Positions 1 through 6,847 of a DNA stretch of 17,652 bases are shown here, in pieces. The DNA is from Blastocatellia bacterium (lineage in GTDB: Bacteria > Acidobacteriota > Blastocatellia > Pyrinomonadales > Pyrinomonadaceae), in NCBI GenBank assembly GCA_013695495.1, contig JACDAK010000322.1, positions 1 to 17,652 on the forward strand, given 5' to 3'. Under the pieces are notes generated by a model. That model did no database searches, had not been told where the DNA came from, and saw nothing but the letters and a program-made list of their open reading frames with translations. The translations under genes were made by a program, and so were the position numbers. Position 1 is the first letter of the stretch, and every line of letters begins with the position of its first letter.

Positions 1-897
1 TGCGGCAAGTCTATTACTGCGCTTTCGGTAATGAAACTTATCTCGGAGCCCGGAAAGATCGTCGGCGGTTCGATCAAGTTCAAGGGCGAAGAGTTGACGT
101 CGGCGTCGGACGACCGGCTGCGACAGATAAGGGGCAACGACATCGCGATGATCTTTCAGGATCCGATGACGTCGCTGAACCCGGTGTTCACGGTCGGCGA
201 GCAGATCGCTGAGGCTCTGCGACTGCATCGGAAGCTGAAAAAGAAAGAAGCTTGGGATGAGGCGATCGCGGCGATGAAGGAGGTGTCGATACCTTCGCCG
301 GAGCGTCGGGTGAATGATTATCCGCATCAACTTTCGGGCGGTATGCGGCAGCGCGTGATGATCGCTATGGCGCTCGCTTGCGATCCCGAGCTGTTGGTTG
401 CCGATGAGCCGACGACGGCGTTGGACGTTACGATACAGGCGCAAATACTTGAGCTGTTGAACGAATTGCGCGAGACACGGAAGCTTGCGATTTTGCTGAT
501 CACGCATGACTTGGGGGTTGTTGCTGAGGTCGCGGACCGGATATGCGTAATGTATACGGGTAAGATCGTTGAGGAATCCCGCGTTGATGAATTGTTTGAG
601 GCGCCGAAGCATCCTTATACGCAGGGGCTGCTGCGCTCAGTGCCGAAGCTGACGTCGAAGGATATCGCACGCGACCTGCGGCTGCGGACGATAGACGGAG
701 TCGTGCCGAGTCCGACCGAGCTGCCGCAGGGATGCCATTTTGCACCGCGGTGCGAGTTTCGGATGGACAAGTGCGTTGCCGCCCCGATACCCCTATACGA
801 ACTCGGAAACGACGTCAAAGTCAGATGTGTTCTGCACGAGGAAGAAAGTGTGAGAAATGAGGGGAGTGAAAGACGTTTATCATCGTCGGCCGGCTGA
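1..897 (+). CDS. oppD: Oligopeptide/dipeptide ABC transporter ATP-binding protein OppD/DppD, 5' end outside window
   Basis: This is the ATPase subunit that powers peptide uptake with the permeases OppB/OppC and the partner ATPase OppF at the inner membrane. The frame is open from base 1: the first visible residues, CGKSIT, are the tail of the Walker A loop, so roughly 40 residues are missing upstream. Visible motifs in order are the Q-loop MIFQDPMTSLNP, the signature LSGGMRQRV, Walker B LLVADEPTTALD and the H-loop LITHDLGVV. The C-terminal oligopeptide-transporter extension follows, with its cysteine motif (CHFAPRCEF...DKC). The last 20 or so residues (EEESVRNEGSERRLSSSAG) are low-complexity. 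They overlap the start of the decayed acetyltransferase gene at 857, so they may be a recent tail. OppD versus DppD cannot be told apart from this subunit alone. Confidence 0.93.
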   Translation, partial: CGKSITALSVMKLISEPGKIVGGSIKFKGEELTSASDDRLRQIRGNDIAMIFQDPMTSLNPVFTVGEQIAEALRLHRKLKKKEAWDEAIAAMKEVSIPSPERRVNDYPHQLSGGMRQRVMIAMALACDPELLVADEPTTALDVTIQAQILELLNELRETRKLAILLITHDLGVVAEVADRICVMYTGKIVEESRVDELFEAPKHPYTQGLLRSVPKLTSKDIARDLRLRTIDGVVPSPTELPQGCHFAPRCEFRMDKCVAAPIPLYELGNDVKVRCVLHEEESVRNEGSERRLSSSAG

Positions 898-1346
898 AAG
901 CGATTTGGCCGAACAGGTTGACCGATATCGCATCAGTGGTAAATTTGTTTTCGCATTTTGCCCCGAGGCGCTTTTACCGTTAACGCTTTGAGAAGCTGCT
1001 TAAACATTCCGAGGAGATAAGCAATGAGTACTTTATGCTGTGCTGCAGCGAGACCGATGAAATAGCCGGACAAGTAACCTGTCTCAAATATTTCGGGGAG
1101 TATTCCAAAACGCCTATTTGGGATTTCAGCTAGTTACAGGGTTTACCGGACGCGGATTATGGCAAAAGGTAAAAGCTAGTCTTGGCTGTTGCATTCAGAG
1201 ATTTGAAATCGCACCGTGTCGAGGCAAATGTTCAACCTGAGAATTTACGGTCAATCGCGGTACTGCAGCTCAACGGGTTCTCCCGCAAGGGTTACTCTCC
1301 GAAATATCTAAAGATGGGCGGTCGCTGGCGAGATCACGAGCGTTGA
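857..1346 (+). pseudogene. Decayed RimJ/RimL-type GNAT N-acetyltransferase between oppD and oppF
   Basis: Read across three shifts of frame, this stretch gives a recognisable GNAT protein of about 160 residues. From the ATG at 857 (frame 2) it reads MRGVKDVYHRRPAESDLAEQ, like the usual opening V.LR.P...D..E. Frame 0 then gives RFEKLLKHSEEISNEYFMLC and SETDEIAGQ, after an in-frame stop at 981-983. Frame 2 gives SNLSQIFRGVFQNAYLGF, the family's snI.RGvFQ.ayLGY block, plus a degraded acetyl-CoA loop TGRG. Frame 0 finishes with VLAVAFRDLKSHRVEANVQP and NGFSRKGYSPKYLKMGGRWR, stopping at 1344-1346. An intact version would have started inside the end of oppD and would acetylate protein N-termini or similar amines. 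No intact frame remains, so it is not functional. It accounts for the 480-base gap between the two ATPase genes. Confidence 0.8.
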
Positions 1347-1381
1347 GCGATCATCAAAGAAAACTGAAAATCGGGCAGATA

Positions 1382-2428
1382 ATGATCTCAGGAACATCAC
1401 AGGTGCGAACAGAACAATTGCTTGAGGTCCGCCATCTGGTGAAGTATTTTCCGGTGGAGGACAGCGACGACGTCGTCCGCGCGGTTGATGGTGTGTCGTT
1501 CTCTATATTTGCGGGCGAGACGCTGGGGCTGGTGGGCGAGTCGGGTTGTGGGAAATCTACGGTGGGGCGCTGTTTGATAAGGCTGCACGAGCCGACGAGC
1601 GGCGAGATATTATTTGAGGGTGAGGACATAGTTCCGCTGGCGCATAAGCGTATGCAGGCTCTGCGGCGGGAGATGCAGATTGTGTTTCAGGACCCTTACG
1701 CAAGCCTGAACCCGCGGCTGAATATATTTTCGATAGTTTCGGAGCCGCTGGTTATCCATGGTATTGGGAACAAAACGGAGCGGCAGGACAGAGTCGCAGA
1801 CCTGTTGACGAAGGTTGGGCTCGACCCGAAGTATATGCGGCGATACGCGCATGAGTTTTCGGGCGGCCAACGGCAGCGGATAGGGATCGCCCGGGCTCTT
1901 GCACTTAATCCGAAGTTGATCGTTTGCGATGAGCCGGTGTCGGCGTTGGATGTGTCTGTGCAGGCACAGGTCGTGAACCTGCTTCAGGACCTGCAGCAGG
2001 AGTTTGGGCTGACCTATTTGTTCATCTCGCACGGGCTGGCGGTGGTTGAGCATATTTCGAACCGCGTGGCGGTAATGTATCTGGGCAAGATCGTGGAGAT
2101 CGCTGATTCGGTTGAGCTTTATGAGTCGGCGCTGCACCCATATACACAGGCGCTGCTGTCGGCAATACCAATCCCCGACCCTAAGAAGAAGCGGGAGCGG
2201 ATCATATTGAAAGGTGATGTGCCGACGCCGATCAATCCGCCGTCGGGGTGTCGGTTTCGTACGCGGTGCCCGATAGCGATCGACGAATGTGCTGCGGTCG
2301 ATCCGGATCTCAGGGAGATAACGCCGGGACATTTTGCTGCGTGCATTCGGGTAGAGGGCTACGATTCGGCCACCGGGGCACCGGCAGCAATTGAAACAAA
2401 TAGTTCCCGCCAAGCGTATCGGAGATAG
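1382..2428 (+). CDS. oppF: Oligopeptide/dipeptide ABC transporter ATP-binding protein OppF/DppF
   Basis: This is the second ATPase of the peptide importer, pairing with OppD on the cytoplasmic face of the permease. With the ATG at 1382 it has 348 residues, normal for the family. It shows Walker A GESGCGKST (about 52-60), the Q-loop IVFQDPYASLNP, signature FSGGQRQRIGIARAL (about 159), Walker B LIVCDEPVSALD (about 179) and the H-loop histidine at about 217. The C-terminal peptide-transporter cysteine motif GCRFRTRCPIAIDEC follows. The H-loop reads SHGL instead of the commoner SHDL; some family members share this, as far as I recall. A TTG at 1343 would add 13 residues but overlaps the stop of the decayed acetyltransferase. 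I prefer the ATG because the added residues (SDHQRKLKIGQI) do not look like family sequence. No strong ribosome binding site is visible for either. Confidence 0.92.
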   Translation: MISGTSQVRTEQLLEVRHLVKYFPVEDSDDVVRAVDGVSFSIFAGETLGLVGESGCGKSTVGRCLIRLHEPTSGEILFEGEDIVPLAHKRMQALRREMQIVFQDPYASLNPRLNIFSIVSEPLVIHGIGNKTERQDRVADLLTKVGLDPKYMRRYAHEFSGGQRQRIGIARALALNPKLIVCDEPVSALDVSVQAQVVNLLQDLQQEFGLTYLFISHGLAVVEHISNRVAVMYLGKIVEIADSVELYESALHPYTQALLSAIPIPDPKKKRERIILKGDVPTPINPPSGCRFRTRCPIAIDECAAVDPDLREITPGHFAACIRVEGYDSATGAPAAIETNSSRQAYRR

Positions 2429-2461
2429 AAGTACATCAATTCAATAGACAGAGAGGAAATC

Positions 2462-3385
2462 ATGAATCTATTTTCCGGAGTCACAGTAGCCGCGCTTGGC
2501 CTTTTGGTCGCGATCCTGAGTATTGCCGGGGTGATACCGGGACTAACACAGACCGGCGTCGTGATGATACTCGGCGGCGGTCTGATAATTGGGCTTAGCT
2601 TTATCGACAAACCCACGATAACGGAGGGAGAGCGGATGAGTACGCCCGCGACGCTCGGGAATATCTTCTTCTCGCCGGCTGAGGTGTTTCAGAACCTGAA
2701 GCGGCACCCGAGATGGCTCGCAGCGGCAATACTCGTTGTACTGATGTCCACAGTGTACACAAACCTGTTTATGTATCACGTCACGCCCGAGCGGGTTACG
2801 AATCACGTGATCGATAAAACGATGGAAATGCCGATGATGAACGATGAGGCACGGACTCAGATCGAAGCGGGTCGGCAGCAGGCGATAGCTGATGCCAAGA
2901 ACCCGGTCATGAGGGCGGGACAGGCGGTGTCGGGGTTTGTCGGGTGGCTGTTTTGGTTCGCGTTCCTCGCTTTGATCTTTTTCCTGTTCGCATTGGCGAT
3001 GGGCGGAACTTTGAACTATTGGCAGGCCTTCTCGGTGGCCGTTTACGCGACGTTCGCGTCGTCGCTGATACGTTACGCTCTTAGTTCTGTGATCTTGTTC
3101 TTCAAGGATCCGGTGGATATTCATCCCATCCTGGGGCAGGGCCAGATGGTGCAGGATAACCTGAGTTTTCTATTCGACCCCGCGACGAGCCCGGTCCTGT
3201 TTTCGGTAACGGCAGTGTTCGGTTTGCTGACGCTTTATTGGGTTTGGCTGAATGCTGTTGGACTGAAACATGCGGGTGAGAAGGTGTCGGGTTCGACGGC
3301 GTGGACCGCTTCGCTGACAGTGTTCTTTATGTTTGTGGTTCTGAGCGCAGCAATGGCATTCGCTTTCCCCGGATTTATCTCGTAG
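2462..3385 (+). CDS. Yip1-family integral membrane protein
   Basis: A polytopic inner-membrane protein of 307 residues whose core (from about residue 65) matches the bacterial Yip1 family. It has the typical opening NIFFSPAEVFQNLKRHPRW, then hydrophobic segments at about 85-104, 157-181, 188-215, 243-266 and 281-303. The function of bacterial Yip1 proteins is unknown. The ATG at 2462 follows a good ribosome binding site (gagaggaaat) 33 bases after oppF, so it is probably co-transcribed. A second in-frame ATG at 2636 (residue 59) has an even better site (ggagggagagcgg) and starts just where most Yip1 proteins do. The first 58 residues form an extra hairpin (about 5-24 and 28-47), so either start, or both, may be used. 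The stop codon touches the stop codon of the opposing permease gene. Confidence 0.82.
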   Translation: MNLFSGVTVAALGLLVAILSIAGVIPGLTQTGVVMILGGGLIIGLSFIDKPTITEGERMSTPATLGNIFFSPAEVFQNLKRHPRWLAAAILVVLMSTVYTNLFMYHVTPERVTNHVIDKTMEMPMMNDEARTQIEAGRQQAIADAKNPVMRAGQAVSGFVGWLFWFAFLALIFFLFALAMGGTLNYWQAFSVAVYATFASSLIRYALSSVILFFKDPVDIHPILGQGQMVQDNLSFLFDPATSPVLFSVTAVFGLLTLYWVWLNAVGLKHAGEKVSGSTAWTASLTVFFMFVVLSAAMAFAFPGFIS

Positions 3386-4645
3386 TTACTCGTAGCGGAG
3401 CGATTCGATCGGATCGAGACGGGCTGCTTTCCAGGCAGGGAACAGCCCGAATACCAACCCAATGCCCACGCTGGCGAAGAAGCCGGCAAACGGAGCCCAA
3501 AGAGGTACGTAAGATGGGAAGACCATCGAGATCAGAAATGTTAAAGCCCAACCGATAGCAAGCCCAACCAACCCCCCAAACCCTGTGAGCGTTGCCGCTT
3601 CGATGAGGAATTGAAGGAGAATGTCGCTTTGTTTGGCTCCGACCGCCTTGCGAATGCCGATCTCGCGGGTGCGCTCGGTCACGGACACAAGCATGATATT
3701 CATCACGCCGATGCCGCCGATCATCAACCCGATGGAAGAAATGACGATCATCGCGAGCGCGACGCCCGCTGTAATCGACTGGAACTGGTCGATGATGCTA
3801 TCCGCAGTCGCGGTTGAGAAGTTGTTCGCTTGCCCGTAAGTTACGTTTCGACGGATGCGGAGCAAATCTTGGATCTGGTCCTGCGCCTGGCGAAGCCGAC
3901 CTTCGCGCGCGATGGCAAGAATGAAAAGGTCGTCCGCGTTGGGTTTGATTCTTTGGGCTGACGTGAAAGGGATGATGATGGTGTTGCTTTCGTCATTGTT
4001 TCCGCCGCCGCCACCAAAAAGCTGCTCTTTTTTCTGTAGCTGGCCGATTATGGTGAACTCGCGGCCATTGATCTCAAGAGTTTGGCCCAAGGCGTTTTCG
4101 TACGGGAAGAAGGTTTCTTTGACGGTATCGCCAATAAGGGCTACATCTTTGCGGAAATCACTCTCGGACTGAGTGAACCAACGTCCGTCGAGCAGAACCT
4201 GTGTGTCGGTTTGCTCGATCTCCGGCAGGGTTCCACTGATGCGGATATTGGATGTCTGTTTGCCGCGGCCGGAAACGACCGTGGGGTTGCCGAAGAAGCC
4301 ACTTGATACATCGAGGAACGGGATCGCGGTGTCGAGCTCGGAAAGGCCTCGAAGCGCATAGACATCGTCAATGGTGAGATTGGGGCGCGTCCGCTCTTCT
4401 CGCGTGGGCCGGCCAAAGCGAATGCCGATATCCATTTTGTAAATGAAGATCGAGCGGGTGCCGAACGATTTTACCTGCTCTTCGACCGCCATCTGAATTC
4501 CGCTGATGATGGAGGATATAAGCATTACTGTGATGACGCCGACGACAACTCCGATGATGGTGAGGAAGGAGCGCAGTTTATTGCCGCGCAGCGTGTCCAG
4601 CGCCATGCGGAGATTTTCGTAAAATCGCGCGGTCATCAGCTTCAT
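3386..4645 (-). CDS. FtsX-like/MacB-type ABC transporter permease (permease 2)
   Basis: A 419-residue permease of the MacB/LolC type. It has one transmembrane helix near the N-terminus (about 25-49), a large extracytoplasmic MacB core domain (about 50-290), then three C-terminal helices (about 291-321, 350-376, 382-402) forming the FtsX domain. The conserved cytoplasmic coupling segment VSVTERTREIGIRKAVGAK and the ending LFPAWKAARLDPIESLRYE are diagnostic. It carries no ATPase domain; the separate ATPase at 6088-6837 would drive it. A glycine patch (GGGGGNN, about 211-217) sits in the periplasmic domain. It starts 3 bases after the first permease, so the two are translated together. They probably form a heterodimer that uses mechanical movement of the periplasmic domains to export a substrate or extract lipoproteins. 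The substrate cannot be told from sequence. Confidence 0.9.
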   Translation of the reverse strand: MKLMTARFYENLRMALDTLRGNKLRSFLTIIGVVVGVITVMLISSIISGIQMAVEEQVKSFGTRSIFIYKMDIGIRFGRPTREERTRPNLTIDDVYALRGLSELDTAIPFLDVSSGFFGNPTVVSGRGKQTSNIRISGTLPEIEQTDTQVLLDGRWFTQSESDFRKDVALIGDTVKETFFPYENALGQTLEINGREFTIIGQLQKKEQLFGGGGGNNDESNTIIIPFTSAQRIKPNADDLFILAIAREGRLRQAQDQIQDLLRIRRNVTYGQANNFSTATADSIIDQFQSITAGVALAMIVISSIGLMIGGIGVMNIMLVSVTERTREIGIRKAVGAKQSDILLQFLIEAATLTGFGGLVGLAIGWALTFLISMVFPSYVPLWAPFAGFFASVGIGLVFGLFPAWKAARLDPIESLRYE

Positions 4646-4648
4646 AAG

Positions 4649-5884
4649 TTAGTCTGCCCTTAGCGCCTCTATCGGATCGAGTTGTGCCGCCTTCCACGCG
4701 GGGAAAAGACCGGCGAGGATGCCGACGCCGGATGAGATTCCGATCGCGAGGACCGCGGACCACCAGGGGATGCGCGTCGGAAACACGTATGCGGTGATGA
4801 TTATCCCCAGTACGATCGCGAGCATCAGGCCGATGAGACCGCCGATCGCTGAGAGCAGAGCGGACTCTAATAGAAACTGGCGAAGGATATCGGCTTGGCG
4901 CGCGCCTAGCGATTTTCGGATTCCGATCTCCTTTGTTCGCTCTGTCACAGCGACGAGCATGATGTTCATTATAACGATGGCGCCGACTACGAGAGCGATC
5001 GTGGGAACGACTAGGATGACGATAGATATGGTGCCGAAGATGCTGTCGCGAAGACCGCTAATGGCGTCCGGCGTGACAATGCCGAAATTGTCCTTTTCAC
5101 TTGATGGGATCTTACGCTTAATGCGCATTAGGGTGCGGGCTTCGTCGACCGCGTCGACCATCTTCACTCCGTCTTTCGGCTTCACGACAAAGAACGGTGC
5201 ACGGCTGAAGCGGAGCCCGCCGAAATTTGCGCCAAATGTTTTGATCGGCAGCTGGACGAAGCTATCTTGCGGCTGACCGAAAACTGTGCCTTTGGCTACC
5301 TGAATGCCGATGATGCGATAGGGAATGCCGCTGATCATTATCTCGCTGCCGAGTGCTCCGCCGCGAGGGAATAGGTTCGTAGCGATGTCCATTCCGACAA
5401 ACGCTACCCGCATCGAGTTGTTATTCTCTGCATCAGAAAAGTACCGCCCGTCTTGAATGTCGACGTTCTCGATCTCGGCTATCACAGGTTCGGCCCCGCG
5501 GATAGAGACGTCGCGGAGTGTCTCGCCGCCGTACCTAACGTCGCGGCTCGTGCCGCCTGTCTTTGCACCGATCTTGTCGAGCAGCTGCGACCTTTCGCGA
5601 AGGTAATCGAGTTCGTCGAAACTCAGCTCTTTGTTACGGCGCTGAGCGGCTGCGATCGTGTCAGTGTCTTTAAAATCCTCGAAATTGAAGCGCTGAATGT
5701 TGAAGGCGTTGGTGCCGATGCCGGCGATCTTTTCGTCGACGTAAGTGTTGAAGCCCTGCAAAAGCGAAAGTACGACCATGAAGGCCGTCATGCCGATGAT
5801 CATGCCGAGCAGCGTAAGAAAAGAGCGCAGTTTGTGCGACCAGATGGCGGCGAGCGCGAGTTTAAATGTTTCAGCCAAATTCAT
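4649..5884 (-). CDS. FtsX-like/MacB-type ABC transporter permease (permease 1)
   Basis: A 411-residue paralogue of the next gene downstream with the same plan: N-terminal helix (about 21-43), periplasmic MacB core (about 44-280), and three C-terminal helices (about 283-312, 340-365, 375-395). It carries the coupling segment VAVTERTKEIGIRKSLGAR and the ending GLFPAWKAAQLDPIEALR. Both halves of a dimeric transporter are thus encoded as separate, diverged genes, as in LolC/LolE, whereas MacB proper is a fused homodimer. The ATG at 5884 has no clear ribosome binding site. A 200-base non-coding gap separates it from the ATPase gene upstream, which is long for the interior of an operon, so it may have its own promoter. 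Confidence 0.9.
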   Translation of the reverse strand: MNLAETFKLALAAIWSHKLRSFLTLLGMIIGMTAFMVVLSLLQGFNTYVDEKIAGIGTNAFNIQRFNFEDFKDTDTIAAAQRRNKELSFDELDYLRERSQLLDKIGAKTGGTSRDVRYGGETLRDVSIRGAEPVIAEIENVDIQDGRYFSDAENNNSMRVAFVGMDIATNLFPRGGALGSEIMISGIPYRIIGIQVAKGTVFGQPQDSFVQLPIKTFGANFGGLRFSRAPFFVVKPKDGVKMVDAVDEARTLMRIKRKIPSSEKDNFGIVTPDAISGLRDSIFGTISIVILVVPTIALVVGAIVIMNIMLVAVTERTKEIGIRKSLGARQADILRQFLLESALLSAIGGLIGLMLAIVLGIIITAYVFPTRIPWWSAVLAIGISSGVGILAGLFPAWKAAQLDPIEALRAD

Positions 5885-6087
5885 GTACAGACACGGACAC
5901 AGTTATATTACGCGATTGAGCCCGAAAGGTTTAGATGCCGCGCCGGAAATGAGTTTGTAAAGAGATGCAAGGTGTGCGAAGAGCACGATGGGCACGTCGA
6001 AAGCGGGAAGATGAAGGCAAGAAAATAAACGAGCGGCTCTGGAATGCGGGAAAGAATGACGGAACTGTGGCCTTCGTGCTATTTCGC

Positions 6088-6837
6088 TTATTTGGTGCGT
6101 TCGTCCTTTTCGATCTGGCCGTCGCGGATGGAAATAACGCGATGGGCACGTGCGGCAACCTCATGTTCGTGGGTAACGACAATGATCGTGTTGCCCTCGG
6201 CGTGAAGCTTTTCAAAGAGAGCCATGATCTCGGCGCTGGTTTTCGAATCGAGCGCGCCGGTAGGTTCATCAGCCAAGAGGATAGACGGATGGTTCACAAG
6301 TGCTCTAGCGATAGCAACACGCTGGCGCTGGCCACCGGAGAGTTCGTTAGGCTTATGTAGAACGCGATCACCGAGTTCAACGGAAGCCAGAGCCGCTTGT
6401 GCCTTTTCGTTTCGTTCGACAGCCCGCATGCCGGCGTAGATCAGCGGAAGTTCAACATTGTGAAGTGCGGTCGCGCGGGCGAGCAAGTTGAATGTCTGGA
6501 AGACGAAGCCGATCTCCTTATTGCGGATACGAGCGAGTTCATCGTCGCTCATGTCCGAGACAAGTTGGCCATTGATCCAGTACTGGCCTTTCGAGGGGGA
6601 ATCAAGGCAGCCGATCAGATTCATCAGCGTGGACTTTCCCGAACCAGAAGGGCCGATGATCGCGAGATATTCGCCTTTTTCGACGCGGAAAGAAACGTCG
6701 CGCAAGGCATGAAGCTGTTCGACGCCCATCTGGTAAGTTTTCCAGATGTTGTGCATCGAAATGAGTGCACCGTTTGACGACGCTCCACCAATTTGCGGCG
6801 AATCCTCTTCGCCCCCGCCTTCCATGAACTTATACAT
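6088..6837 (-). CDS. LolD/MacB-type ABC transporter ATP-binding protein
   Basis: A stand-alone ATPase that energises the two FtsX-like permeases downstream. Counting from the upstream GTG at 6846, motifs are Walker A GPSGSGKST (65-73), Q-loop FVFQTFNLL (115-122), signature LSGGQRQRVAIARAL (169-183), Walker B ILLADEPTGALD (189-200) and H-loop VTHEHEVA. The GFVFQ.FNLL and ADEPTGALD forms are typical of the MacB/LolD subfamily. Start choice: a GTG at 6846 lies 1 base after the adaptor stop, but the ATG at 6837 is better placed behind TAAGGTG, which serves as a ribosome binding site. The first 25 residues are a charged, glycine-rich extension absent from most LolD proteins (EGGGEEDSPQIGGASSNGA). 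Confidence 0.93.
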   Translation of the reverse strand: MYKFMEGGGEEDSPQIGGASSNGALISMHNIWKTYQMGVEQLHALRDVSFRVEKGEYLAIIGPSGSGKSTLMNLIGCLDSPSKGQYWINGQLVSDMSDDELARIRNKEIGFVFQTFNLLARATALHNVELPLIYAGMRAVERNEKAQAALASVELGDRVLHKPNELSGGQRQRVAIARALVNHPSILLADEPTGALDSKTSAEIMALFEKLHAEGNTIIVVTHEHEVAARAHRVISIRDGQIEKDERTK

Positions 6838-6847
6838 TTTGTTCACC

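Noticed and set aside
857..1346. Sequencing error as the cause of the broken acetyltransferase
   Set aside because: Three shifts, an in-frame stop and loss of conserved residues are concentrated in this one gene, while flanking genes are clean. A local assembly error remains possible but is less likely than real decay.
1610..2413. Long minus-strand open frame opposite oppF
   Set aside because: Antisense shadow: the plus strand encodes a full ABC ATPase with all motifs, and the shadow is rich in Arg/His/Leu without domains.
5453..6028. Plus-strand open frame of 191 codons with a CKVC motif near its end
   Set aside because: Most of it is the antisense of the permease gene. The final 50 codons in the gap contain a single CxxC and no family match, so I do not call a gene.
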